From contig JAGHZU010000007.1 of NCBI GenBank assembly GCA_017745235.1, forward strand, positions 124,001-188,000: a DNA stretch of 64,000 bases, written 5' to 3'. A program made the position numbers and the translations under genes. The notes under the pieces were generated by a model, which ran no database searches, had not been told where the DNA came from, and saw nothing but the letters and a program-made list of their open reading frames with translations. Source of the stretch: Caulobacter sp. (lineage in GTDB: Bacteria > Pseudomonadota > Alphaproteobacteria > Caulobacterales > Caulobacteraceae). Positions 33,553 through 41,762 of this stretch are shown here, in pieces. The stretch's first letter is position 1. Each line of letters opens with the position of its first letter.

Positions 33553-36117
33553 ATGCGCAGATCGTTCGACCGCCGCCTTGCCTGCGGCTCCGCCGCCGCC
33601 ATCGCCTTGGCCATGCTCGCCGCCCCCGTCGCCGTCCAGGCGCAGCAGCAGGCCGCCTACGCCTTCGACATACCGGCCCAGGATCTGAGCAGCGCCCTGC
33701 GCGCCTTCGGCCAGGTCTCGGGCCAGCAGCTGGCCTATGACGAGGCGGCCGTGCGCGGCAAGCGCGCTCCGGCCCTGAACGGCTCGTACACCGCCGACGC
33801 CGGCCTCAAGCGCCTGCTGGCGGGTTCGGGTCTCAGCGCCCAGGCCACGGCCAGCGGCGTCTACGCCATCCGCGCCCGCACCCTGCTGGTCGCCACCAGC
33901 GCGCAGACCCAGGCCGCCCCGGCCACGGCCGTGGAGCCCGCGCCCGAAACTCCGGCCCAGGTCGAGGAGGTCGTCGTCGTGGGCACCCCCGGCGGCAAGG
34001 GCATCGACAAGCTGGCCGCCAGCTTCGCCGTCACCACCGTCAACGCCGACGACATCACCAAGGCCTCGCCCAAGAGCACCGCCGAACTGCTGACCCTGGT
34101 GCCCGGCGTCTGGGTCGAGACCTCGGGCGGCGTGGCCGGAGCCAACGTTTTCGTGCGCGGCTTTCCCGCCACTGGCGACGCGGAGTTCCTGACGATCCAG
34201 CTGCAGGGCGCGCCGATCTATCCGCCGTCGACCCTGTCGTTCCTGGAAAACAGCTCGATCTTCCGCGTGGACGAGACAATCTCGCGCATGGAAGCCCTGC
34301 GCGGCGGCCCCAACCCGATCTTCTCCAATGGCCAGCCCGGCCTGACCACCAACTTCCAGCTCAAGGAAGGCGGCGAGGAGACCCATGGCCTGATCAAGCT
34401 GACCACCTCGGACTACGACCTGCGCCGCATTGACGGCGTGGTCAGCGGCAAGCTGGCCGACGACCTCTATTTCATGGTCGGCGGCTATGCGACGACCTCG
34501 CCGGGCGTGCGCGACACCCAGTTCGACAGCGAGGTGGGCCAGCAGTTCACCGTCAATGTCACCAAGCACATGGAGCACGGGAAGCTCAACCTCTACGCCC
34601 GCTACACCGACGACCACGGCGCCTGGTACCTGCCGTTCGCGGTCAACGTGCCCGGTATCGACAAAGGCGAGTACACCCAGTTGGGCGAACTGAGCCGCTT
34701 CCATACCCTGCGCATCAACGCTGCGGGCGCGACCCGCAACTTCGACCTGGCCGACGGCCGGGGCTTCAAGGGCTTCGTGGCCGGCGGCGGCTTCGAGCAC
34801 GAGTTCGGCGAGGGCTGGACCGTGCGCGACCGTTTCAGCATCACCGACGGCGACGCCAACACCTATGGCCTGGTGCCCGACGGCGGCGCGGTGACCGTGG
34901 CCGCCCTGAACACCGTAGTTCCGGGCGCGATCAAGACCCGAGGCGGTTCCACGCTCGCTTCCAGCGACTACGTCCAGAACTGGGGCGCGTGGATCGTCGA
35001 GAAGAAGATCAGGGCCGTCACCAACGACCTGTCGATCGCCAAGACGTTCGGAACACATGCCCTGTCGGCCGGCTACTACGCCTCCAGCTTCAAGTCCGAC
35101 GACTTCTGGAACATCGGCAACTTCGAGCCCATGCAGGTCAAGGCCAACGGCGATTACCTGGCCGCGCCGATCACCTGCGCCAACCTGGCCTCGGCCGGCA
35201 GCGGCTCGGGCTGCTGGGGCTATGGCTTGACCTCGGCCGGCGACGGCCGCGTGGACGCCGTCTACCTGGCCGACTCCTGGCAGGTGTTCGAACCCCTGCG
35301 CATCGACCTGGGCGTGCGCCGCGAGCGCTTCAAGACCGACTATGTGGTCGACGACGGCCCGGGCTATCCCGACGGCCTGGCCCCCCGCACCACCGACTAC
35401 AGCAACAGCAAGACGTCCTACACCGTGGGCGTGAACTACGACATCAACGACTGGTCCGGCGTCTTCGGCCGCTATTCGCGCGGCTACAAGTTCCCCAGCT
35501 TCGACAACTTCCGCGAAGGCCTGACCGACACCCTCTCGGTCGACCAGTACGAGCTCGGCTACAAGCTGCGCAGCGGCCCGTTCGAACTCTACGCGACCGG
35601 CTTCGCCAACAAGTTCGAGGGCGCCAAGTTCGCCGACGTCGGCGGCATCCAGGAAAGCAACAGCAACAAGGCTCATGGCCTGGAGCTGGACGGCCGCTGG
35701 CGGTCGGACTTCGGCCTCTCGCTGGCGCTGAACGGCACCTTCCAGAAGACCGAGATCGTCAAGTCGTCGATCCCGGGCAACAAGGGCAACAGCGCCCAGC
35801 GCCAGCCCGACTGGATGATCCGATTCACCCCCAGCTACGACGTGACCCTGGGCTCGGTGAAGTCGACCTTCTACGGCACCGTCAGCGCCGTCGACGACCG
35901 CTACGCCGACAACGCCAACACCCAGGTGCTGAAGGGCTACACCAAGATCGACCTGGGCGCGATCTTCGACGTGGCGGACTTCACCGTCCAGGTCTCGGCC
36001 GACAACCTCACCGACAGCCACGGCCTGACCGAAGGCGATCCTCGCTCCACCAGCGGCGCCAACGCCCGCCCGATCTTCGGCCGGTCGTTCAAGCTGAGCG
36101 TCGGCTACAACTTCTGA
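33553..36117 (+). CDS. TonB-dependent transducer (FecA-like, with STN signalling domain)
   Basis: The product is 854 residues from ATG 33553 (GAGGGAAG upstream). The signal peptide ends near AVQAQ (about residue 31). The STN secretin/TonB N-terminal domain is at about 36-90 (YAFDIPAQDLSSALRAFGQV). The TonB-box-like VEEVVVVGTP is near 137-146. Then come the plug (LLTLVPGVWVETSGG) and a 22-strand barrel ending in the terminal aromatic FKLSVGYNF. The STN domain plus the upstream sigma and FecR genes make it a transducing receptor. The substrate is not evident. The nearby trehalase and sugar dehydrogenase point to a sugar rather than iron, but this is inference. Confidence 0.93.
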   Translation: MRRSFDRRLACGSAAAIALAMLAAPVAVQAQQQAAYAFDIPAQDLSSALRAFGQVSGQQLAYDEAAVRGKRAPALNGSYTADAGLKRLLAGSGLSAQATASGVYAIRARTLLVATSAQTQAAPATAVEPAPETPAQVEEVVVVGTPGGKGIDKLAASFAVTTVNADDITKASPKSTAELLTLVPGVWVETSGGVAGANVFVRGFPATGDAEFLTIQLQGAPIYPPSTLSFLENSSIFRVDETISRMEALRGGPNPIFSNGQPGLTTNFQLKEGGEETHGLIKLTTSDYDLRRIDGVVSGKLADDLYFMVGGYATTSPGVRDTQFDSEVGQQFTVNVTKHMEHGKLNLYARYTDDHGAWYLPFAVNVPGIDKGEYTQLGELSRFHTLRINAAGATRNFDLADGRGFKGFVAGGGFEHEFGEGWTVRDRFSITDGDANTYGLVPDGGAVTVAALNTVVPGAIKTRGGSTLASSDYVQNWGAWIVEKKIRAVTNDLSIAKTFGTHALSAGYYASSFKSDDFWNIGNFEPMQVKANGDYLAAPITCANLASAGSGSGCWGYGLTSAGDGRVDAVYLADSWQVFEPLRIDLGVRRERFKTDYVVDDGPGYPDGLAPRTTDYSNSKTSYTVGVNYDINDWSGVFGRYSRGYKFPSFDNFREGLTDTLSVDQYELGYKLRSGPFELYATGFANKFEGAKFADVGGIQESNSNKAHGLELDGRWRSDFGLSLALNGTFQKTEIVKSSIPGNKGNSAQRQPDWMIRFTPSYDVTLGSVKSTFYGTVSAVDDRYADNANTQVLKGYTKIDLGAIFDVADFTVQVSADNLTDSHGLTEGDPRSTSGANARPIFGRSFKLSVGYNF

Positions 36118-36125
36118 CTCCTGTC

Positions 36126-36153
36126 GCGGATCGGGTTCACGGACCCGATCCGC
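36126..36153 (+). terminator. 11-bp perfect hairpin between the TonB receptor and trehalase genes
   Basis: GCGGATCGGGT (36126-36136) and ACCCGATCCGC (36143-36153) pair perfectly around a 6-nt loop, 8 bp after the receptor stop. The T-rich run after it is weak (GTCCTTGTCGTTT). It may terminate or attenuate read-through into the trehalase gene 73 bp on. Confidence 0.65.
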
Positions 36154-36226
36154 GTCCTTGTCGTTTGAGTGTTTCCGCTCGCCCTGGCCAAGGCCGGGAT
36201 CGGTCGGACGAAAGGGAGGAATTCCT

Positions 36227-37813
36227 GTGCCCCATCGTCGTGTCGTGATCGCCTCGCTCCTGTCCCTGGCGATCGCCGCCCCGGCCCTGGCGCAGGCTCC
36301 CGCGGTCCAGCAGGTCCCCTCTCCCGCCGACACCTACGCCGAGCTCTTCCACCAGGTGCAGATGCGCCGCCTGTTTCCCGACGGCAAAACCTTCGTCGAC
36401 GCCACGCCCAGGCGTCCGCCTGAGCAGATCCTGGCCGCCTACCGCGCCCACGCCGCCTTCACCGACGCGGAGCTGACCCGCTTCGTGCGGGCCAACTTCA
36501 CGGTTCCCGAGAAGGCCCCCGCCCCGCCGCCGTCCAGCGACCGCACCACGCTGAAGGCGCACATCGCCGCGCTCTGGCCCGTCCTGACCCGAGGGCCGGT
36601 CAAGGCCGTGGCGGGCGATAGCGCCCTGCCGCTGGACAAGCCGTTCGTCGTTCCGGGCGGGCGCTTCCGCGAGATGTACTACTGGGACAGCTACTTCACG
36701 ATGCTGGGCTTGGCCGCCGATGGCCGCCATGACGCGGTGGAGGACATGGTCGACGACTTCGGCGGTCTGATCGACACCTACGGCCACATCCCCAACGGTA
36801 CGCGCAGCTACTATCTGAGCCGCTCCCAGCCGCCGTTCTTCTTCGCCATGGTCGGGCTGACCGACAAGGCCGACAAGGCCCGCTTCAAGCGGCGGGTCGA
36901 CCAGATGCGGCGCGAGCACGCTTTCTGGATGGACGGCGAGACCACGGTGAAGCCCGGCCAGGCGTGGCGGCGCGTCGTCGCGTTGCCGGATGGTTCGATC
37001 CTCAACCGCTACGCCGACGATCGCTCAACGCCCCGCGACGAGTCCTACCGCGAGGACGTGTTGACCGCCCGCGAAGTCGCAGACCGCCCGGCCGGCGACG
37101 TCTTTCGCGACCTGCGTTCCGGCGCCGAGAGCGGCTGGGACTTCTCCTCGCGCTGGATGGCCGACGGACGGACGCTGAAGACGATCCAGACCACCGCGAT
37201 CCTGCCCGTGGACCTCAACGCCCTGCTCTACGGCCTGGAGAGCGCCATCGCCGAGGGCTGCGCCGACCTGGCCGACCGTCCCTGCGTCGACGACTTCACC
37301 AGCCGGGCCAAGGCGCGCAAGGCGGCGATGGACGCCTATCTGTGGGACGCCTCGCGCGGGCTCTACCTGGACTACCAGTGGCGGCAAGGCGCACGGCTGG
37401 ACCATCCCAGCGCCGCGACGCTCTATCCGCTGTTCGTGGGCGCAGCGAGCGCAGACCAGGCCAAGGCCGTGGCCGTCCAGACCCGTGCTCTGCTGCTGGC
37501 TCCCGGCGGCCTGCGCACAACCGTCGTCACCACCGGCCAGCAGTGGGACACGCCCAACGGCTGGGCCCCGCTGCAGTGGGTGGCCGTCTCGGGCCTGCGC
37601 CGCTACGGCGAGGAGGACCTCGCCCGCGACATTGGCCGCCGCTGGCTGGCCACGGTCGAGCGCGAATACCGGGCCAGCGGCAAGATGCTGGAGAAGTATG
37701 ACGTCGAGGAGGCCAAGGCCGGCGGCGGCGGGGAATATCCCTTGCAGGACGGGTTCGGCTGGACCAACGGCGTCACGCGGGAGCTGCTGGAGCTTTATCC
37801 CGCGCAGCCTTAG
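36227..37813 (+). CDS. treA: Periplasmic trehalase
   Basis: The product is 528 residues from GTG 36227 with a strong AAAGGGAGGA at 36211-36220. The signal peptide is RRVVIASLLSLAIAAPALAQ. GH37 trehalase splits trehalose into two glucose. Signature 1 is PGGRFREMYYWDSYF and signature 2 is QQWDTPNGWAPLQW; DGESGWDFSSRW-type residues near 315 (SGAESGWDFSSRWMADGRT) carry the catalytic Asp, and the C-terminal Glu-rich EKYDVEEAKAGGGGEYPLQD loop closes the site. The export signal puts it in the periplasm. It follows the sigma/FecR/receptor set and is convergent with a symporter gene. Confidence 0.94.
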   Translation: MPHRRVVIASLLSLAIAAPALAQAPAVQQVPSPADTYAELFHQVQMRRLFPDGKTFVDATPRRPPEQILAAYRAHAAFTDAELTRFVRANFTVPEKAPAPPPSSDRTTLKAHIAALWPVLTRGPVKAVAGDSALPLDKPFVVPGGRFREMYYWDSYFTMLGLAADGRHDAVEDMVDDFGGLIDTYGHIPNGTRSYYLSRSQPPFFFAMVGLTDKADKARFKRRVDQMRREHAFWMDGETTVKPGQAWRRVVALPDGSILNRYADDRSTPRDESYREDVLTAREVADRPAGDVFRDLRSGAESGWDFSSRWMADGRTLKTIQTTAILPVDLNALLYGLESAIAEGCADLADRPCVDDFTSRAKARKAAMDAYLWDASRGLYLDYQWRQGARLDHPSAATLYPLFVGAASADQAKAVAVQTRALLLAPGGLRTTVVTTGQQWDTPNGWAPLQWVAVSGLRRYGEEDLARDIGRRWLATVEREYRASGKMLEKYDVEEAKAGGGGEYPLQDGFGWTNGVTRELLELYPAQP

Positions 37814-37819
37814 CGTTGC

Positions 37820-39184
37820 CTACGCCGGCACGGCCTCGTCCGTCCCCACCTCGCGCGGCGGGGCGTTGTAGACGGCCTCGTCCAGGATGCCCTCGCGCTT
37901 GGCGACGATCGTGGGCACCAGGGCCTGGCCCGCCACGTTCACGGCCGTGCGGCCCATGTCGAGGATCGGGTCGATGGCCAGAAGCAGGCCCACGCCCTCC
38001 AGCGGCAGGCCCAGGGTCGAGAGGGTCAGGGTCAGCATGACAACCGCCCCGGTCAGCCCCGCCGTCGCCGCCGAGCCCAGCACCGACACGAAGACGATCA
38101 GGCCGTAGTCGGTTAGGTTCAGCGGCAGGTGATAGAACTGGGCGATGAAGATCGCCGCCACCGCCGGATAGATCGCCGCGCAACCGTCCATCTTGGTGGT
38201 CGAGCCCAGGGGGACGGCGAAGGCGGCGTATGCGCGTGGCACGCCCAGGCGGGTCTCGGCCACGCTCTCGGTCACCGGCAGCGTCCCAACCGACGAGCGC
38301 GAGACAAAGCCCAGCTGGATCGCGGGCCAGGCGCCGGCGAAGAAACGCAGCGGGTTCAAGCCGTTGGCCGCCAGCAGCGTCGGGTAGACCACGAACAGTA
38401 CGAGAGCCAGGCCGATGTAGACGGCGGCGGCGAAGGCCCCCAGCTGGCTCAACGTGGTCCAGCCGTACTGGGCCACGGCGTTGCCCAGCAGGCCCACGGT
38501 GCCGATCGGCGTCAAGCGGATCACCCACCACAGCACCTTACGCACCACGGCCAGGGCCGAGGCGTTGAAGGCCAGGAAGCCCTCGCCCGCGGGGCCCACC
38601 TTGATCGCCGCCACGCCGGCGACCAGGGCCACGACCAGGATCTGCAGCACATTGAAGGACAGCGAGGTGGTGGCGGAGCCCTCGACCACCTTGGTCGAGG
38701 CCTGCAGGCCGATCAGGTTCGAAGGCACCAGGCCCGTCAGGAAGTCGAGCCAGGAGCCGGTCGTGCGCGGCGCCTGGGCCTTGGCTAGGTCGACGATGGC
38801 GTGGTCGCCCGGACGCAGGATCAAGCCCAGGGCTATGCCGATGGCCACGGCGATGAGGGCGGTGATGGCGAACCACAGCAGGGTCCTCCAGACCAGCCGC
38901 GCGGCGTTCTGCAACTGGCGCAGGTTGGCGATGCTGGCGACGATGGCGGTGAACACCAGGGGCGGCACCAGCACCCGCAGGAACTGCACGAAGATCGAGC
39001 CGACCTGATGCAGGGTCTCGGCCAGGCCATAGCCCGCCTGCCCCTCCGCCGGCCCCAGCTGGCGGGCGAGCAGGCCCAGCCCCAGGCCCACGACCATGCC
39101 GACCAGCACCTGCACGCCGAAGCCGCCGATGAAGCGGCTGGGCTTGGCCGGCTGGCCCGCCTGATTTTCCGCGACCTTGGCCAT
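37820..39184 (-). CDS. Dicarboxylate / amino acid:cation symporter (DAACS family)
   Basis: The product is 454 residues. ATG 39184 is chosen since AAGGGATCG lies upstream and the family starts with the first helix soon after; the frame opens 41 codons earlier. Eight transmembrane helices and two re-entrant loops are expected. The serine-rich first loop is SRSSVGTLPVTESVAE, the NMDGT-like unwound helix appears as STTKMDGCAAIYPA, and the last motif is IDPILDMGRTAVNVAGQAL. The family includes GltP and DctA and couples uptake of glutamate, aspartate or C4-dicarboxylates to Na+ or H+. The exact substrate is not readable. It is monocistronic. Confidence 0.9.
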   Translation of the reverse strand: MAKVAENQAGQPAKPSRFIGGFGVQVLVGMVVGLGLGLLARQLGPAEGQAGYGLAETLHQVGSIFVQFLRVLVPPLVFTAIVASIANLRQLQNAARLVWRTLLWFAITALIAVAIGIALGLILRPGDHAIVDLAKAQAPRTTGSWLDFLTGLVPSNLIGLQASTKVVEGSATTSLSFNVLQILVVALVAGVAAIKVGPAGEGFLAFNASALAVVRKVLWWVIRLTPIGTVGLLGNAVAQYGWTTLSQLGAFAAAVYIGLALVLFVVYPTLLAANGLNPLRFFAGAWPAIQLGFVSRSSVGTLPVTESVAETRLGVPRAYAAFAVPLGSTTKMDGCAAIYPAVAAIFIAQFYHLPLNLTDYGLIVFVSVLGSAATAGLTGAVVMLTLTLSTLGLPLEGVGLLLAIDPILDMGRTAVNVAGQALVPTIVAKREGILDEAVYNAPPREVGTDEAVPA

Positions 39185-39451
39185 GTCTCGATCCCTTCGC
39201 GCGAGCCCGCACGGGGCCAGCATCATGAACGCCCGAAGCCCGCGCGGAGTCCATCCGCGCGGGCCTTCTGTCCCTGCTTCTGCGCCTTTCAGGGTCGAAA
39301 CGCCCAATCAGAATTCGTGGAGCCCGAGTAAGCACTTCTGGATCGCGCGGATCCTGCACAACGGCGCCCGGCGTCGGCGTGTCACATGGCGGCCATCATC
39401 CTGGGGCTTTAGAACCTCCCCATTCGCGGCCTTCCTGTCCCTGGGGTTTTC

Positions 39452-39571
39452 ATGAGCCTGTCCTTCCTGATCGGCGCCGTCATCGGCTCTGGCGTCTTCA
39501 TCCTGCTCGGCCGCGAACCTGCCCAGAAACTGGTGGACGCCGTCGCCGCCCGCTTCGGCAAGTCGCGCTAG
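39452..39571 (+). CDS. Possible 39-residue single-helix membrane peptide
   Basis: A short frame from ATG 39452 to TAG 39569-39571 encodes a peptide starting MSLSFLIGAVIGSGVFILLG, a good transmembrane helix, followed by an amphipathic basic tail (REPAQKLVDAVAARFGKSR). GGGG lies upstream at 39443-39446. Third positions are GC-rich, which favours a real gene over chance. No family recognised. Confidence 0.45.
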   Translation: MSLSFLIGAVIGSGVFILLGREPAQKLVDAVAARFGKSR

Positions 39572-39588
39572 GGCCGCACCAGCAAGGC

Positions 39589-39647
39589 TCAAGACTTCGC
39601 CACGCCTTGGCGTCCGAACACGCAAGCGTGTCGGAACGAAGTCTTGA
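39589..39647. other. Three-way-junction-like inverted repeat element
   Basis: An 11-bp perfect outer stem, TCAAGACTTCG (39589-39599) with CGAAGTCTTGA (39637-39647), encloses two small hairpins: ACGC-CTTG-GCGT (39602-39613) and ACACG-CAAG-CGTGT (39618-39631, extended by CCG/CGG with a bulged A). It lies between two small membrane protein genes. It may be a structured RNA, a terminator or a member of an intergenic repeat family. Confidence 0.5.
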
Positions 39648-39708
39648 CGCGCGCCTTTAATCCGCATCGGCGGGCGCTTCGCACGCCTGTGATGCCAAGG
39701 AGGCGTAC

Positions 39709-39966
39709 ATGTCTATTCTTGCGTGGATCGTGCTGGGCCTCGTGGCCGGCTTCATCGCCAGCAAGCTGGTCAGCCGCAGCGGCGGCAGCCTGGTGGTGGA
39801 CCTGGTGCTGGGTATCGTCGGGGCCGTGGTCGGCGGCTTCCTGTTCAACCAGTTCGGCGCGGCCGGGGTCTCGGGCCTGAACCTCTACAGCCTGCTGGTC
39901 GCCGTGATCGGTGCGGTCGTGGTGCTGGCGATCTACCACGCCTTCACCGGACGCCGGGCGCTCTGA
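39709..39966 (+). CDS. GlsB/YeaQ/YmgE family stress-response membrane protein
   Basis: The product is 85 residues from ATG 39709 with a textbook AAGGAGG at 39699-39705. Three transmembrane segments: AWIVLGLVAGFIASKLV, LVLGIVGAVVGGFLF and LLVAVIGAVVVLAIYHA. The Gly-rich pattern is that of the transglycosylase-associated protein family (GlsB/YeaQ), small inner-membrane proteins induced by stress in several bacteria. The molecular role is unknown. An intrinsic terminator follows 23 bp after the stop, so it is probably monocistronic and well expressed. Confidence 0.88.
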   Translation: MSILAWIVLGLVAGFIASKLVSRSGGSLVVDLVLGIVGAVVGGFLFNQFGAAGVSGLNLYSLLVAVIGAVVVLAIYHAFTGRRAL

Positions 39967-39989
39967 CGCTCCAGTCCCCAGAACAGACG

Positions 39990-40018
39990 GCGCCTTCGGC
40001 CTTCCGGAGGCGCTTTTT
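39990..40018 (+). terminator. Intrinsic terminator of the GlsB-family gene
   Basis: GCGCCTTCGG (39990-39999) pairs with CCGGAGGCGC (40004-40013) around a CCTT loop, with one G-T wobble, and is followed directly by TTTTT (40014-40018). This is the clearest intrinsic terminator of the window. Confidence 0.88.
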
Positions 40019-40033
40019 GTTGCCCCAAACGAC

Positions 40034-40065
40034 AGAAGGCCCGGATGTGGGCGTCCGGGCCTTCT
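40034..40065 (-). terminator. 12-bp perfect hairpin between convergent GlsB and permease genes
   Basis: AGAAGGCCCGGA (40034-40045) and TCCGGGCCTTCT (40054-40065) pair perfectly around an 8-nt loop, 21 bp beyond the permease stop. Symmetry means it can act on both strands. Confidence 0.7.
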
Positions 40066-40085
40066 TCTTGGTGCGAGCCCCCCGC

Positions 40086-41411
40086 CTAGTGAACGGTGGC
40101 CGCCGCCGGTTCGGCCACATCACCGTACAGAGTCGGAGCTGCGACGCGGGCCGACCAGCCGAAGGCGGCGATCACCAGGTAGCAGGCGGCCGGCAGCAGG
40201 AACGCCAGGCCCAGACCGATATGGTCGCTGATGAAGCCGGTCGTGGGCGGCAGCAGCGCCCCGCCGACGATGGCCATGCACAGCAGTCCCGAGGCTTGAG
40301 GCGTGCGATGGCCCATGCCCTCGATGCCAAGCGTGAAGATGGTCGGGAACATGATCGAGTTGAACAGGCCCACCGCGATCAGGGCGTAACCGGCCTGCGG
40401 GCCGTGGGTGAAGGCCGAGGTCAGGATCAGCGCGATGGCGACCAGCGCGAACAGGGCCAGCAGCTTGCCGGGCGAGACCAGGCGCAGAAGGTAGGACCCG
40501 AACAGACGGCCCACCATCGCGCCGCCCCAGTAGAAGGCGACCATGCTGCCGGCCTTCGACAGGGTCAGGCCCAGGGTGTTGGACTGGGTCAGGTACGAGG
40601 TCATGTAGGTGCCGATCGACACCTCCGCGCCCACGTAGAGGAAGATGCAAAGCACGGCGAAGGCCAGGCGCTTGTGCCGGAGCATGCCCAGCATCTCGCC
40701 CACGCCCACGGCCTTCTCGGCCTGTGGGGCGGCGGTGTTCTTGCGCAGCAGCCAGAACAGCACGGCCAGGGCCAGCAGCACGCCGGCGATGATCAGGTAG
40801 GGCGTCTGCACCGCATGGGCCTGGGCGTGGCGCACGGCGGCCAGCTGGTCGGCGGTCAGGGTGGCCGGGTCGGGCGCCTTCTCGATATGGCTGAGAATCA
40901 GGGCCGAACCGACATAGGGCGCCAGGAAGGTGCCGAACGAGTTCAGGAACTGGGCGAAGGTCAGGCGGCTGGAGGCGGTTTCCGACTTGCCTAGGATGGC
41001 GACCAGCGGGTTGGCCGCCACCTGCAGGATGGTGATGCCCGAAGCCAGGACGAACAGCGCGCCCAGGAAGCCCGGATAGGTGCCGGCGTTGGCGGCGGGC
41101 GCGAACAGCAGGCAGCCGATCATCATGATCAGCAGGCCCACCACGACGGTGCGCAGATAGCCCAGCTTGGCCAGGATCGCGCTGGCGGGCAGCGACACCA
41201 CCGCATAGCCGATGAAGAACGCGAACTGCGTCAGGCCAGCTTCGAAATTGCTCAGCGAGAACAGGGACTTCAGCGCCGGCGCCACCAGGTCGACCAGGCA
41301 GGTCGAAAAGCCCCAGGCGAAGAACAGCAAGATCACGAACGGCAGAAGCGCCCCGCCCGACTTGCCTTGGGCGCCGCCGCTCGCCGGCGCGCCCGTACTC
41401 ATACCTGCCAT
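40086..41411 (-). CDS. gluP: FucP/GluP-type sugar MFS transporter
   Basis: The product is 441 residues from ATG 41411, with GGGGAG upstream. Twelve transmembrane helices of the FHS (fucose/glucose/galactose:H+ symporter) family: LPFVILLFFAWGFSTCLVDL in helix 1, FEAGLTQFAFFIGYAVVSLP in helix 2, ASGITILQVAANPLVAILGK in helix 4, and LTFAQFLNSFGTFLAPYVGS in helix 5. It imports hexose with protons at the inner membrane. A perfect TGACAACGTTGTCA operator lies 52 bp upstream, identical to that at zwf, tying it to the LacI-type regulator at 10.4 kb. Glucose is therefore the most likely substrate. Confidence 0.88.
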   Translation of the reverse strand: MAGMSTGAPASGGAQGKSGGALLPFVILLFFAWGFSTCLVDLVAPALKSLFSLSNFEAGLTQFAFFIGYAVVSLPASAILAKLGYLRTVVVGLLIMMIGCLLFAPAANAGTYPGFLGALFVLASGITILQVAANPLVAILGKSETASSRLTFAQFLNSFGTFLAPYVGSALILSHIEKAPDPATLTADQLAAVRHAQAHAVQTPYLIIAGVLLALAVLFWLLRKNTAAPQAEKAVGVGEMLGMLRHKRLAFAVLCIFLYVGAEVSIGTYMTSYLTQSNTLGLTLSKAGSMVAFYWGGAMVGRLFGSYLLRLVSPGKLLALFALVAIALILTSAFTHGPQAGYALIAVGLFNSIMFPTIFTLGIEGMGHRTPQASGLLCMAIVGGALLPPTTGFISDHIGLGLAFLLPAACYLVIAAFGWSARVAAPTLYGDVAEPAAATVH

Positions 41412-41462
41412 GTCGTTCACTCCCCTGTCCGTCGTTGCGGGACGGGACATCCACATCAATGG

Positions 41463-41476
41463 TGACAACGTTGTCA
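41463..41476. promoter_or_regulatory. Perfect LacI-type operator before the sugar permease gene
   Basis: TGACAACGTTGTCA, a perfect 14-bp palindrome, lies 52 bp upstream of the permease ATG. It is identical to the zwf site about 25 kb away. Confidence 0.85.
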
Positions 41477-41580
41477 AGCACGGGCGATGGAAATCATCCG
41501 TCCGCACGTCGTCCAAGCGGAACCGCAGTCCCGATTCGAATGTTGTGCGAACAGGACCAATCGGTTGGGGAGTGCGCGCG

Positions 41581-41748
41581 ATGTCGGCGATGGTCGTGGT
41601 GGTGATCTCGGGTCTTCTGGCGGTCGTGGCCGTGATCGGCGTAGCCGACGGGTTGACCCACCTGCTGTGCCGCGTGGCGCGTTCGCTGCGCGAACCCGAA
41701 GCGGTGCGGGTGAACGTCGAGCGCCCGCGCCGGTCTTCCCAATTCTAG
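41581..41748 (+). CDS. Possible 55-residue single-pass membrane protein
   Basis: ATG 41581 follows GGGGAG at 41567-41572 with good spacing. One strong helix at residues 3-23 (AMVVVVISGLLAVVAVIGVA) is followed by a basic tail (RVARSLREPEAVRVNVERPR). It is convergent with the FAD oxidoreductase gene. No family recognised; the helix, the ribosome site and codon use are the support. Confidence 0.5.
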   Translation: MSAMVVVVISGLLAVVAVIGVADGLTHLLCRVARSLREPEAVRVNVERPRRSSQF

Positions 41749-41762
41749 ACGGCGACCTGATT

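Noticed and set aside
33424..36333. 969-codon minus-strand frame opposite the TonB receptor
   Set aside because: Antisense to a textbook TonB-dependent transducer; composition is that of a reverse-strand shadow.
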